A stretch of DNA of 64,000 bases, taken from the NCBI RefSeq assembly GCF_900698915.1, contig NZ_LR217710.1:369818-433817 (forward strand). The letters run 5' to 3'. This DNA comes from Buchnera aphidicola (Cinara curvipes). GTDB lineage: Bacteria > Pseudomonadota > Gammaproteobacteria > Enterobacterales > Enterobacteriaceae. The position numbers and the translations under genes were made by a program. This document shows, piece after piece, positions 40,373-49,719 of the stretch; position 1 is the stretch's first letter; each line of letters opens with the position of its first letter. The notes under the pieces are model-generated. The model made no database searches. It had not been told where the DNA came from and was given only the letters and a program-made list of their open reading frames with translations.

Positions 40373-42013
40373 TTAAAGATTATTCCATTTTTTATAAATT
40401 TTCAATAATCCAATAGTAGAACTATCATATTTTTTATGAAGATTATTACAAAATAAATCATGATATATATTATTTGCTACAGATTTTCCTAATTCTACAC
40501 CCCATTGATCAAAACTAAATATATTTAAAATAATACCTTGAACAAAAACCTTATGTTCATATAACGAAATTAAAGAACCTAAAGAATATGGAGTAATTTT
40601 TTTTAAAATAATAGAATTGCTTGGTTTATTACCATTACAAAATTTATAAAATGAATTTTTATTTTTAATAAAATCATTTGATATTTTTTCTTTATTAATA
40701 TAAAAATCATTACCGAAAGCTAAAGATTGAGTCTGTGCTAAGAAATTTGATAATAATTTTTCATGGTGGTTGTTAATAGGGTTGTGACTAATAGAAGGAA
40801 TAATAAAATCACACGGAACTAAATTTGTTCCTTGATGTAACAGTTGAAAAAAGGAATGTTGACCATTAGTACCGGATTGACCCCAAATAATTGGACTGGT
40901 ATTCCAAGTAACTAAGTTACCATTACGATCTATAGATTTACCATTAGATTCCATAAAACTTTGTTGCAAATAATCAGGAAAAACATGCATATATTCATCA
41001 TAAGGAAAAATTGCTTCTGTTTCTGTATGAAAAAAATTTGTATACCAAATACTTATTAGAGCCAATATAACAGGAATATTAGTAGATAATTTTTCATTCA
41101 AAAAATGTTGATCCATAATATATGCGCCATATAATAATAGTTCAAAATTTTTAAATCCTATTGATAAAGCAATAGATAAACCAGAAGCAGACCATAAAGA
41201 ATAACGACCACCAACCCAATCCCAAAATTTAAAAATGTTTTTTTTATGAATCCCAAAATTTAATGCTGAACTGGTATTTTCACATAAAGCAAAACAATGT
41301 TTGGAAAAATAATTAATAGAATTAGTCTTAAAAGAAAATTGATCTTTTAAATAATTAGCATTACTAATAGTTTCATCAGTAGAAAATGATTTAGAAGCTA
41401 TTAAAAAAATAGTTGTTTCTAAATTAACTTTTTTTAATACTTCAATAATATTAGTACCATCAATATTAGATACATAATGAATATTTAAGTGATTTTTATA
41501 AGCTTTTAAAGATTCAGTAACCATATAAGGACCTAAATGTGATCCACCAATACCAATATTTACAACATCTGATATATTTTTTCCAGTATATCCTTTCCAA
41601 TAACCTTTAATTATTTCATTAGAAAAATTTTTTATTTTTTTTAATTCTTTTTTTACAGAAAACATAATATCTAAATTATTAATAATAATTTTATTATTTA
41701 ATTTATTACGCAAAGCAATATGTAAAACCGATCTATTTTCAGTTTTGTTAATTAGTTTTCCCGAAAACATATTTTTTATGGCATCACTTAAATAACATTC
41801 TTTAGAAAGATCTAATAATAATTGCAAAGTTTTTTTAGTAATACGATTTTTAGAAAAATCTACTAAAATTTCATTATTAAAAGAAATAGAATAATTTGTA
41901 AATCTATTTTTATCTAAATTAAATAAATCTTTAATATGAATATTTTTAATATCAAAAAAATGATTGTGTAATTTTTTCCACGCAACAGTATTTGTTGGAT
42001 TAATATTTTTCAT
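40373..42013 (-). CDS. pgi: Glucose-6-phosphate isomerase
   Basis: Pgi interconverts glucose 6-phosphate and fructose 6-phosphate. The 546-residue protein (E. coli 549) has GIGGSHLGPYMVTESL, SKSFSTDETI, the signature DWVGGRYSLWSA, the GTNGQHSFFQLLHQGT segment and FDQWGVELGKSVA. Catalytic Glu is in FMESNGKS and His in GQHSF. Its retention indicates that glycolysis begins at glucose 6-phosphate. Confidence 0.98.
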   Translation of the reverse strand: MKNINPTNTVAWKKLHNHFFDIKNIHIKDLFNLDKNRFTNYSISFNNEILVDFSKNRITKKTLQLLLDLSKECYLSDAIKNMFSGKLINKTENRSVLHIALRNKLNNKIIINNLDIMFSVKKELKKIKNFSNEIIKGYWKGYTGKNISDVVNIGIGGSHLGPYMVTESLKAYKNHLNIHYVSNIDGTNIIEVLKKVNLETTIFLIASKSFSTDETISNANYLKDQFSFKTNSINYFSKHCFALCENTSSALNFGIHKKNIFKFWDWVGGRYSLWSASGLSIALSIGFKNFELLLYGAYIMDQHFLNEKLSTNIPVILALISIWYTNFFHTETEAIFPYDEYMHVFPDYLQQSFMESNGKSIDRNGNLVTWNTSPIIWGQSGTNGQHSFFQLLHQGTNLVPCDFIIPSISHNPINNHHEKLLSNFLAQTQSLAFGNDFYINKEKISNDFIKNKNSFYKFCNGNKPSNSIILKKITPYSLGSLISLYEHKVFVQGIILNIFSFDQWGVELGKSVANNIYHDLFCNNLHKKYDSSTIGLLKIYKKWNNL

Positions 42014-42335
42014 ATATAACCTTTTTTTATTAAAATAATTCCATAAAACAATGAATACTCATTTTCTGTATATATAAAAATAGATGTAGAAAAATATTCC
42101 TATTAATTTTAAATAAATAATAATATTTTTTACATAAAAAAAATATAAATGTAATATAATTACAAATTGAATAAAAATTATAAATATATATTTATTAATA
42201 AAAATTAAATATACATTTTATTAAAAATTAATAAAAATAATAAATTTTTTAAAAAAATTTTTATATAAATAATATTTTTAAATAATTCTTGCAAAAAAAA
42301 AATAATTTTTATATAATCAAGAATGATAATTTATT
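42014..42335. other. Gene-less AT-rich spacer
   Basis: This 322-bp gap between the divergent pgi and tRNA-Gly is almost all A/T with no open frame, tRNA or GC hairpin that I can support. It presumably holds the promoters of both genes. Confidence 0.6.
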
Positions 42336-42408
42336 GCGGGAATAGCTCAGTTGGTAGAGCACAACCTTGCCAAGGTTGCGGTCACGAGTTCAAATCTCGT
42401 TTCCCGCT
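42336..42408 (+). tRNA. tRNA-Gly (anticodon GCC)
   Basis: Acceptor GCGGGAA pairs with TTCCCGC, discriminator T. The anticodon stem CAACCTT/AAGGTTG encloses GCC, and the T-arm has GAGTTCAAATCTC. It closely matches E. coli tRNA-Gly3. Confidence 0.97.
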
Positions 42409-42622
42409 TAAAATTATTAATTTTAACTATTCTTAAAAATTAAAATAAAAAAATTTTTTATATTACATTTTTTTAAAATAATTTTTTTTTTAATAAAATC
42501 CTGTATATAAGATTTAATTTAATAACAATTATTATAACTAAAAATTATTAAAAGAAATAAATAATATAAATATATAATTCTTATATTTTAAAAAAATATA
42601 TTTTTTTTAAAAAAATAATCCT

Positions 42623-42835
42623 TTACTTTATTTCCAAAAAATTAAAACGTTTTTGAAATCTTTTTATTCTCCCTTTATTATTTGTAGTTCTCTGTTTTCC
42701 TGTATAAAAAGGATGACACTGCGAACATAAATCAAGTAACATATCACTATTTTTAGTAGAAAAAACGGGAATTTTATATCCACATGAACAGATTGCAAAA
42801 ATTTTTTTATATTCTGGATGAACATTTTTTTTCAT
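42623..42835 (-). CDS. rpmE: 50S ribosomal protein L31 (zinc form)
   Basis: The 70-residue L31 keeps the four cysteine zinc ligands (CSCG near 16-19 and CSQCHPF near 38-44) and the family tail TGKQRTTNNKGRIKRFQKRF. It therefore belongs to the zinc-containing type rather than the YkgM type. priA, which often neighbours it, is not here. Confidence 0.96.
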   Translation of the reverse strand: MKKNVHPEYKKIFAICSCGYKIPVFSTKNSDMLLDLCSQCHPFYTGKQRTTNNKGRIKRFQKRFNFLEIK

Positions 42836-43071
42836 AATATTTTCTCTGTATAAAGTATACTAATACTAATAATATCAGAAATAATAATTTCGATTCTTAT
42901 ATCAAATTTTATTAAAATAATTTTTATTTTTAATAAAAACTATATATATAGTATATGTAATATTTTTTAAAATCAATATTTAATTATACAAAAATATACA
43001 TACTAATAATAAAAAATATATTCTAAAAATTAAGATATATATAATTATAAAAATAAGAGAATCTATTAATT

Positions 43072-43602
43072 ATGACTACTATATTAAGTGTTCGCGTACA
43101 AGGAAAAGTAGCAATAGGTGGGGATGGACAAGCTACTTTCGGGCATACTGTTATGAAAAGTAATGTAAAAAAAGTTCGTTTAATTTATAAAAATCAAGTA
43201 ATTGCAGGTTTTGCTGGAGGAACTGCTGATGCTTTTACATTATTTGAATTATTCGAAAAAAAATTAGAAAAATATCAAGGACAATTACAAAGATCTGCAG
43301 TAGAATTAGCAAAAGATTGGAGAAATAATAGATTACTAAGAAAATTAGAAGCTTTATTAGCAGTAGCAGATAAAAAAAATTCTTTGATTATAACAGGCAC
43401 TGGAGATGTAATACAACCTGAAAATGATATTATTGCAATTGGTTCTGGGGGACCGTTTGCTCAATCAGCAGCTTATGCTTTAATAAAAAATACTAATTTA
43501 AATGCAACCACAATAGTGAAAAAATCCTTAAAAATTGCAGCAAATATTTGTATATACACAAACAAATCATTTACTATACATGAAATACACTCAAAAAAAT
43601 AA
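43072..43602 (+). CDS. hslV: HslV protease subunit (ClpQ)
   Basis: HslV is the peptidase of the HslUV complex, with N-terminal Thr nucleophile exposed after Met removal (MTTILSVR). [36 protein letters not shown] and [15 protein letters not shown] are conserved. Length is 176, as in E. coli. The stop is 13 bp before hslU, so the two are co-transcribed. The E. coli heat-shock promoter is not clearly recognisable upstream. Confidence 0.98.
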   Translation: MTTILSVRVQGKVAIGGDGQATFGHTVMKSNVKKVRLIYKNQVIAGFAGGTADAFTLFELFEKKLEKYQGQLQRSAVELAKDWRNNRLLRKLEALLAVADKKNSLIITGTGDVIQPENDIIAIGSGGPFAQSAAYALIKNTNLNATTIVKKSLKIAANICIYTNKSFTIHEIHSKK

Positions 43603-43615
43603 TAAGGAAATATGC

Positions 43616-44950
43616 ATGTCCGAAATGACTCCTCAAGCCATTGTAGAAGAATTAAACAAATATATAATTGGACAAGACAACGCTAAACGCGCTGTTGCTA
43701 TTGCTTTAAGAAATAGATGGAGGAGAATGCAATTAAATTCAGAATTACGTCATGAAATAACTCCTAAAAATATTTTAATGATAGGACCAACAGGGGTAGG
43801 AAAAACAGAAATTGCACGCAGACTATCCAAACTAGCTAATGCGCCCTTTATAAAGGTAGAAGCAACAAAATTTACTGAAGTAGGATATGTAGGAAAAGAG
43901 GTTGATTCTATCATTCGAGATTTAACTGACTTAGCAATAAAAATGATTCGCACACAAAATATTGAAAAAAATAAAGAACAAGCAAAAAAACGTGCAGAAG
44001 AAAAAATTTTAAAAATATTAATACCTGTACCAGATAATCAATGGAATAAAGATAATTCAGTAGAAAAACCAGAAAATACAATAAAAATTTTTCGTAAAAA
44101 ACTTCGTGAAGGAAAACTTGATAATAAAGAAATTGAAATACAAGTTTCTTCTACACCTATTGGTATAGAAATAATGTCACCTCCAGGAATGGAAGAACTA
44201 ACAAATCAATTACAATCTTTATTTCAAAATTTAGGAGGTAAAAAAAAAAATTTACGTAAATTAAAAATCAAAGATGCAATGAAATTAATAATTGAAGAAG
44301 AAGCAACAAAATTACTAAATTTAGAAGAATTAAAAGAACAAGCTATATATTCAGTAGAACAAAATAGTATTGTTTTTATTGATGAAATTGATAAAATTTG
44401 TAGACATCATTCTTCTTCATCAAACTCTGATGTATCTAGAGAAGGTGTACAAAGAGACCTCTTACCTTTAATTGAAGGGTGTACTGTATCTACAAAACAT
44501 GGTTCTGTAAAAACAGATCATATCTTATTTATTGCATCAGGAGCATTTCAAACATCTACTCCTTCTGATTTAATACCAGAATTACAAGGAAGGCTTCCTA
44601 TTCGAGTGGAATTAAACGCGCTAACGATAGATGATTTTGAAAGAATACTTACAGAACCTAATGCATCAATTACAACACAGTATATTGCTTTAATAAAAAC
44701 AGAAGGGGTAGATATTATTTTTACAAAAAAAGGTATTCGTAAAATTGCAGAAGCTTCATGGAAAATAAATGAATCTATGGAAAATATTGGAGCTCGTAGA
44801 TTATACACCGTCTTAGAAAAACTAATGGAAGAAATTTCATTTCATTCAAATGAGCAATCTGGAAAAAAAATATATATTGATGAAAATTATGTTAGTCTAC
44901 ATTTGGATAAATTGGTAGAAAATCAAGATTTAAGTCGGTTTATTTTATAA
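43616..44950 (+). CDS. hslU: HslU unfoldase ATPase (ClpY)
   Basis: This AAA+ partner unfolds substrates for HslV. The true start is ATG 43616 ([34 protein letters not shown]), after AAGGAAA. The frame is open upstream into hslV, but that part is not conserved. Walker A is [12 protein letters not shown], Walker B VFIDEIDK, with [14 protein letters not shown] (pore loop GYVG), [10 protein letters not shown] (sensor 2) and the C-terminal [20 protein letters not shown] that enters HslV. Confidence 0.98.
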   Translation: MSEMTPQAIVEELNKYIIGQDNAKRAVAIALRNRWRRMQLNSELRHEITPKNILMIGPTGVGKTEIARRLSKLANAPFIKVEATKFTEVGYVGKEVDSIIRDLTDLAIKMIRTQNIEKNKEQAKKRAEEKILKILIPVPDNQWNKDNSVEKPENTIKIFRKKLREGKLDNKEIEIQVSSTPIGIEIMSPPGMEELTNQLQSLFQNLGGKKKNLRKLKIKDAMKLIIEEEATKLLNLEELKEQAIYSVEQNSIVFIDEIDKICRHHSSSSNSDVSREGVQRDLLPLIEGCTVSTKHGSVKTDHILFIASGAFQTSTPSDLIPELQGRLPIRVELNALTIDDFERILTEPNASITTQYIALIKTEGVDIIFTKKGIRKIAEASWKINESMENIGARRLYTVLEKLMEEISFHSNEQSGKKIYIDENYVSLHLDKLVENQDLSRFIL

Positions 44951-44993
44951 AAAAATTTAAACATATCCAATTTAAAAAAAATATTTTCATTAA

Positions 44994-45039
44994 AATAATT
45001 GCCAATCTTAGACATAATTGTCTAGGGCAGGCAATTATT
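44994..45039. terminator. Bidirectional hairpin between hslU and zapB
   Basis: AATAATTGCC (44994-45003) pairs with GGCAATTATT (45030-45039), and an inner TTAGACA/TGTCTAG helix closes a short AATT-containing loop. It lies between convergent hslU and zapB, which suits a shared terminator. ibpA, found here in some Buchnera, is missing. Confidence 0.75.
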
Positions 45040-45072
45040 AATTGCTAATATTATTTAAAAATCAAATATTAA

Positions 45073-45315
45073 TCATTCTAAATGATTAATTTTTTCTAAA
45101 AGAGATTTAATTTTATTTTTCCATTTAATTCTTTCTTCTTGTATAAGAAGATTTTTTTTTTCAATACGTTCTTTTAAAGAATAAATATTTTTTAATTTTT
45201 TCTTTAAATTTTTATTTTTTAATTCTAAATCATTAATTTTTAATTTTAATAATGAAATATAATCTACAGATTCTTGCACTTTTACTTCTAAATTAGAAAA
45301 TACTTCTAAAACCAT
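45073..45315 (-). CDS. zapB: Cell division coiled-coil protein ZapB
   Basis: The 80-residue product from ATG 45315 opens MVLEVFSNLEVKVQESVDYISLLKL, clearly ZapB, which stabilises the Z ring through ZapA. The remainder is a lysine-rich coiled coil of normal length (E. coli 81). A TTG five codons upstream extends the frame but lacks homology. In E. coli the glp genes separate zapB and fpr; here they are gone. Confidence 0.9.
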   Translation of the reverse strand: MVLEVFSNLEVKVQESVDYISLLKLKINDLELKNKNLKKKLKNIYSLKERIEKKNLLIQEERIKWKNKIKSLLEKINHLE

Positions 45316-45639
45316 AACGTTACCATTCAAATATAAAATATATATTGATATAATAAAAAGAATAAGTTATATATTTAAAAAAATATTTTTATTTTTAAAA
45401 AAATATATAAATGTTTTAGAAAAAAATTTTTATATATATATTATGCATAATAAAATTATTAAATATAGTTATATTAGTAATTTTTTTAAATAAATTTTAC
45501 AAAATATATATATAAAAAATAACATTTCTTTACAAAAATAAAATCGATCAAAAAAATTAAATATTTACATATATTTAATGTAATTAATATCCATATAAAC
45601 AAATTTTTATATAAAACATATTATTTGGAATACTACTTT
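45316..45639. other. Gene-less AT-rich spacer
   Basis: This 324-bp gap between the divergent zapB and fpr genes replaces the glpFKX region of E. coli. It is nearly pure A/T and holds no frame I would call a gene; presumably both promoters lie here. Confidence 0.55.
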
Positions 45640-46386
45640 ATGAATCAATGGTTAGAAGTAGAATTAATAAATCTAAAAAAATGGAAAAATAATTTATTTA
45701 CATTAATTATAAAAGCTCCCATTAATTCTTTTATAGCTGGCCAATTTACAAAATTATCATATATAAACTCAAAAAAAAAAAGAATACAAAGAGCTTATTC
45801 GTTTGTCAATAAACCTAATAATAAAAATTTAGAATTTTATATTCTATTAATTAATAAAGGAAAACTTACTCCAAAATTATATAACATTTATAACAATAAG
45901 ATTTTTATTAAAAAAAATTCATTTGGTTTTTTTACTCTTTCAGAATTACCAAATAAAGAAAATATCTGGATGATTTCTACCGGTACAGCCTTAGGGCCAT
46001 ATTGTTCTATACTACAACATGAAAATGTACTAAGTAAATTTAAAAAAATAATTTTAATATATGCAGTAAAGTATAGTGAAGATTTAAATCATTTAGAATT
46101 ATTTAAAAAAATAAAAAAAAAATATAAAGATAAAATAAAAATAAAAATAATATTAAGTCAAGAAAAAAATAAAAAATATCTATATGGACGCATAACTAAT
46201 TTAATTATTTCAGGAGAATTAGAAAAATCTATACAAGAACCATTAAATAAAAAAAAATCACATGTAATGTTATGTGGGAATCCTAATATGATAAAAGATA
46301 CACAAAAAATATTATTTTCATTAAAAAAAATGAGAAAACATTTTCGTAGAAAACCTGGACATATAACAAGTGAAAATTATTGGTAA
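45640..46386 (+). CDS. fpr: Ferredoxin/flavodoxin-NADP reductase
   Basis: Fpr reduces flavodoxin or ferredoxin with NADPH. I choose ATG 45640 (MNQWLEVELINLKKW) over the upstream TTG. FAD-binding RxYS appears as RAYSFV, with the flavin-binding GKLTPKL. The NADP region is STGTALGPYCSILQ, then YAVKYSEDL and MLCGNPNMIKDTQ. The conserved C-terminus RRKPGHITSENYW is complete. Length is 248 (E. coli 248). Candidate electron donor for the Fe-S route (fdx) at the window end. Confidence 0.97.
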   Translation: MNQWLEVELINLKKWKNNLFTLIIKAPINSFIAGQFTKLSYINSKKKRIQRAYSFVNKPNNKNLEFYILLINKGKLTPKLYNIYNNKIFIKKNSFGFFTLSELPNKENIWMISTGTALGPYCSILQHENVLSKFKKIILIYAVKYSEDLNHLELFKKIKKKYKDKIKIKIILSQEKNKKYLYGRITNLIISGELEKSIQEPLNKKKSHVMLCGNPNMIKDTQKILFSLKKMRKHFRRKPGHITSENYW

Positions 46387-46414
46387 TAATTGATTTTATA
46401 GAAAATTATTTACT

Positions 46415-46453
46415 TTAGAATTGATTCTCATATAAAAAGGGAATCAATTCTAA
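46415..46453. terminator. 13-bp hairpin between fpr and the orphan gene
   Basis: TTAGAATTGATTC (46415-46427) pairs perfectly with GAATCAATTCTAA (46441-46453) across a 13-nt loop. It sits between convergent genes and probably stops transcription from both sides. It is one of the longest perfect stems in the window. Confidence 0.75.
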
Positions 46454-46511
46454 GTATATGCAAAAATATATAAATTCTATAAAATTAACAAATAATTACA
46501 ATTTAGTATAA

Positions 46512-47405
46512 TTATTGCACAAAAAATGAATATTTCATTTTCGGGTTAGAATCTTTAGTAACAATTATAGAAGCTCTAAGAGCATATTGATTTACTTGAT
46601 CTATTTTTTCTGAATAAGAAGGTTCTAGGTCTGCCATTTTTGTTACTGCTAATTTGTACATACCTGGACCAATATTATCAATTTCATAAGCATAATGAAT
46701 ATTATAAGATTTTCTATTTTGAACTTCTGGATAACGTAAAGATAAATTTTTCCATGCTACTTCTAATATTTCAGGATGTAAGTATGTAGAAATTAATTGT
46801 TGTGATTTATAATCTGTAATAGAAGTTTGAAACTCATTAATTATATCAACAGCTTCAAAAGAAGGAATCATTTTTCCGTCTAAAAAAACCATTTTATCAT
46901 TTATATTTCTTAAAAATTTTTCTTCTAAAACACCTGTTTTAATTAATTTTCTAAATGATGCTTGTAATTTTTCTGATTCGCGAGTAGTTTTATCTGAAAA
47001 ATTAGAAGAATTTAAAATATTCCATTTAATATTATTTTTATTAAACACTTTTAAAAAAATATCCTGAATGCTATATTTTAAATTTTCATTTTGAGAGATA
47101 TTAAGAAAATCAGATTCACTCATTGGATTATCAAAATATTCTTTACTAGATACAGTATTAACAAAATTAGTATTTTTATTCTGCTCTAATGGCTTAGTAG
47201 TATCTTGATTAGAATAAACTATATTTTTCCTATCATATTCACTTTTAGGGATAATATGCGCCATGTATTCTTGATTAGATGTATTAACAATGGCAATATC
47301 AACATTTTTTAAACTTTCATTATGTAATATACGGACATTATCAACTTTTTTTATGATTTTTGAGTTAAGATTAAAATTAGATCTTATTAAAGAAACTGAT
47401 GACAT
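46512..47405 (-). CDS. Orphan protein of unknown function between fpr and dapF
   Basis: This gene codes for a 297-residue soluble-looking protein. It starts MSSVSLIRSNFNLN with AAAGGA upstream and ends YSFFVQ. I see no signal peptide, membrane segment, P-loop, Cys cluster or repeat. It has few poly-Lys runs and is richer in Ser, Asp, Glu and Gln than its neighbours, so its codon and amino-acid make-up stands out. Buchnera genomes are known to carry lineage-restricted unknown ORFs (named yba3/yba4) near here, and this may be one of them; that link rests on position only. No function is claimed. Confidence 0.8.
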   Translation of the reverse strand: MSSVSLIRSNFNLNSKIIKKVDNVRILHNESLKNVDIAIVNTSNQEYMAHIIPKSEYDRKNIVYSNQDTTKPLEQNKNTNFVNTVSSKEYFDNPMSESDFLNISQNENLKYSIQDIFLKVFNKNNIKWNILNSSNFSDKTTRESEKLQASFRKLIKTGVLEEKFLRNINDKMVFLDGKMIPSFEAVDIINEFQTSITDYKSQQLISTYLHPEILEVAWKNLSLRYPEVQNRKSYNIHYAYEIDNIGPGMYKLAVTKMADLEPSYSEKIDQVNQYALRASIIVTKDSNPKMKYSFFVQ

Positions 47406-47849
47406 AATATTTCTGTCCTTTTATATGTATTAAATACAAGATATCAATAAAATTAATTTATAAAAATATTTTTTAAAAAAAATAATCAAAATAATTAAAA
47501 TATTAAATTTTAATTATAAAAAATATTTTTTCATATATATTTAATTTTTAATTAAATATGTTTTCAAAAAAAATCTATATTTTATTAATTATACATTAAA
47601 AATTAATATAATTTTTCTAATATAAAAAAATTTTATATATATTTAAAATTAATTTAAATATTAGTTTATATTGCTTATATACTTCACTATACAAAAAAAG
47701 TCAAACAATAAAATTGTTATTACTAAAAAAAATAAAAAATAAAATTAATAAAATTATTGTTTTAATTGATATTTTTTAAAAAAAAATAAATAAAAAAAAT
47801 ATCTAACTAATAAAAAATTTCTTTAAAAAAAATATAATATTAAAATAAA
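47406..47849. other. 444-bp gene-less region upstream of the orphan gene
   Basis: One of the largest gene-free gaps in the window, between the orphan start and the dapF stop. It is A/T only with short runs and no hairpin of note. It may be the remnant of a lost gene, or hold the orphan promoter on its right edge. Confidence 0.5.
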
Positions 47850-48697
47850 TTAATATGTAATAATTCCATCATAAACATGAACAGCTTCCCCTGACATATA
47901 TAATGAATGTTCTAACACTCCATCCCAAAAAATTTTTAATTTACCTTTTAATAATTTTACAGTTACAGAATTATATAAAATTTTATTATTAATTCCTATA
48001 GCAACAGCAGCACAAGCACCACTACCACAAGCTTGTGTTTCACCAACATGTCTTTCATATACTCGTAATAAAATTTTTCTTTTTGAAATTATCTGCATAA
48101 ATCCAACATTAACCCCTTCAGGAAATAAAAAATATTTTGATATCTTAAAACCAATCTCTTGAACAGGAAAATTATCAATATTTTCTACCTGAATAACACA
48201 ATGAGGATTACCTAGAGATACAACACTAATTAAATATTTTCTTTTATCAATATAAATACTATAATATAACTGTGTATTTTTTTGTAAAAAGGGAATCTTT
48301 TTAGGTAAAAAAATTGGTTCACCCATATTTATTTTAAAAATATTTTTTACAACATGTTCTAAAAATAAATATCTATTTTTAGTACTAACACAAATTTTTT
48401 TTTTTCTAATTTTTCTTTTAATAAATAAGTAATATGCAATACATCGAGCACCATTTCCACATTGCTCAACTTCTTTACCGTTTGAATTAAAAATTCTATA
48501 ATGGAAATGAGCTTTTTTGGATACTGATTTTTGAATTATTAATAGTTGATCAAATCCAATACCTAAGAATCTATTTGACCATTTTTGTATTAATTTTGAA
48601 GAAAAAAAAAATTATATTTTGTAGAATCAATTAAAACAAAATCATTTCCTAAACCATGCATTTTAGAAAAAAAAATAGTGTTTTTTTTTAATAACAA
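47850..48697 (-). CDS. dapF: Diaminopimelate epimerase, frameshifted at an A10 run
   Basis: DapF turns LL-DAP into meso-DAP for lysine and peptidoglycan. Start is TTG 48697, 7 nt after GGAG; MHGLGNDFVLID follows. The literal frame ends at TAA soon after a T10 run in the gene (plus-strand A10, 48602-48611). With one extra T it reads YNFFFSSKLIQKW and then GIGFDQLLIIQ, CGNGARC (first catalytic Cys), GNPHCV, ETQACGSGACAAVA (second Cys) and AVHVYDG to 47850. That gives 282 residues (E. coli 274) with no other break. It may be rescued by slippage or be a read error; without rescue, lysine provisioning fails. Confidence 0.9.
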
Positions 48698-48784
48698 ATT
48701 AATTCTCCTTATATAAAAAAAACAAATGTTATAATCAAATTTAAAAGTAAACTATCCAATATAATATTTAATACTAGGGTCAAT

Positions 48785-49126
48785 ATGAATATATTATCAT
48801 TTAATAAAAAATTTAAGAAAACATTATTAATTATAGAAAATATAATAAATCAAAATGAAGAAAAAATAGATATAGATTATATATATTTAGAAAATATGAT
48901 AACTATAACATTTAAAAACAAAAAAAAAATTATCATTAATTCACAAGAATATTTAAAACAATTATGGATTGCTACATCAAATCAAGGATACCATTTAATA
49001 CTTAATAAAAATACTTGGAAATGTATTCGAACACAAAAAAAAATAGCAAACATTTTAGAACAAGAATTTTTAAATCAAACAAAAAATATAATATATTTTT
49101 CAGATTTAGACAATATTAAAGAATAA
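48785..49126 (+). CDS. cyaY: Frataxin-like protein CyaY
   Basis: CyaY binds iron and regulates IscS during Fe-S assembly. The core ITITFKNKKKIIINSQEYLKQLWIATSNQGYHL aligns with E. coli CyaY. The acidic ridge is partly retained in the N-terminal NEEKIDIDYIY segment. Length 113 (E. coli 106). It is divergent from dapF; cyaA and hemC, the E. coli neighbours, are missing. Confidence 0.93.
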   Translation: MNILSFNKKFKKTLLIIENIINQNEEKIDIDYIYLENMITITFKNKKKIIINSQEYLKQLWIATSNQGYHLILNKNTWKCIRTQKKIANILEQEFLNQTKNIIYFSDLDNIKE

Positions 49127-49150
49127 ACAATATAAATAAATTTATTATAA

Positions 49151-49224
49151 TCGGCGAAAGAGGATTTGAACCTCTGACCCACTGGTCCCAAACCAGTTGC
49201 GCTACCAAGCTGCGCTATTCGCCG
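49151..49224 (-). tRNA. tRNA-Pro (anticodon TGG)
   Basis: Acceptor CGGCGAA/TTCGCCG, discriminator A. The anticodon stem CTGGT/ACCAG encloses TGG, and the D-arm AGCGCAGCTTGG is like E. coli proM. Unmodified or cmo5U-type TGG could read all four CCN codons. Confidence 0.97.
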
Positions 49225-49309
49225 ATATTATTTTATAAAAATTTTATTTAATAGTTTAAAAAATTTAATTACATTATTTTTTTTAATAAAATTAAAAAAA
49301 TATATTTGG

Positions 49310-49383
49310 GGTGGTCAATGGGATTTGAACCCATGACCGCTGGAATCACAATCCAGAGCTCTACCTACTAAGCTATGACCACC
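49310..49383 (-). tRNA. tRNA-His (anticodon GTG)
   Basis: The extra G at position -1, opposite C73, is visible, followed by GTGGTCA/TGACCAC. The anticodon loop TTGTGAT gives GTG. The T-arm has ATGGGTTCAAATCCCAT. Confidence 0.96.
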
Positions 49384-49411
49384 AAAAAAATAAAAATATA
49401 TACATAAAAAT

Positions 49412-49486
49412 TGCGCCCGACAGGATTTGAACCTGAAACCTTTACTTTCGGAAAGTAATGCTCTATCCGAACTGAGCTACGGACGC
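49412..49486 (-). tRNA. tRNA-Arg (anticodon CCG)
   Basis: Acceptor GCGTCCG pairs with CGGGCGC (one G-T pair), discriminator A. The anticodon stem TTACT/AGTAA encloses TTCCGAA, giving CCG. It reads CGG, a rare codon in such AT-rich genes, yet it is kept. The order Pro-His-Arg precedes rho as in other Buchnera. Confidence 0.95.
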
Positions 49487-49719
49487 AAAGATATTTGCGT
49501 AAATTTAATATAAAAAATAATATTTATTATAAAAATAAATTTTTACTATTTATTAAATTATAGTATATATATACTAATAAAAAAAATCTAGTATTTTATT
49601 TTATTTATTAAATAAAATAAAGTTTTTTCTATAAAAATAATAATATTTAATATAAATTAACTTTAAATTTAAAATCATTAATTAAATTGAATATAAAAAA
49701 ATAATATTTATAAAAAATA

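Noticed and set aside
42409-42622. Repeated AT tracts resembling a tandem repeat or CRISPR leader
   Set aside because: No regular unit or spacing; low-complexity A/T expected from base bias. No CRISPR array is present anywhere in the window.
43535-43615. N-terminal extension of hslU
   Set aside because: It overlaps hslV in another frame; the conserved HslU start MSEMTPQ has its own AAGGAAA site.
46512-47405. Phage or toxin identity for the orphan gene
   Set aside because: No phage, toxin or secretion motif is visible, and no mobile element or repeat flanks it; function left open.
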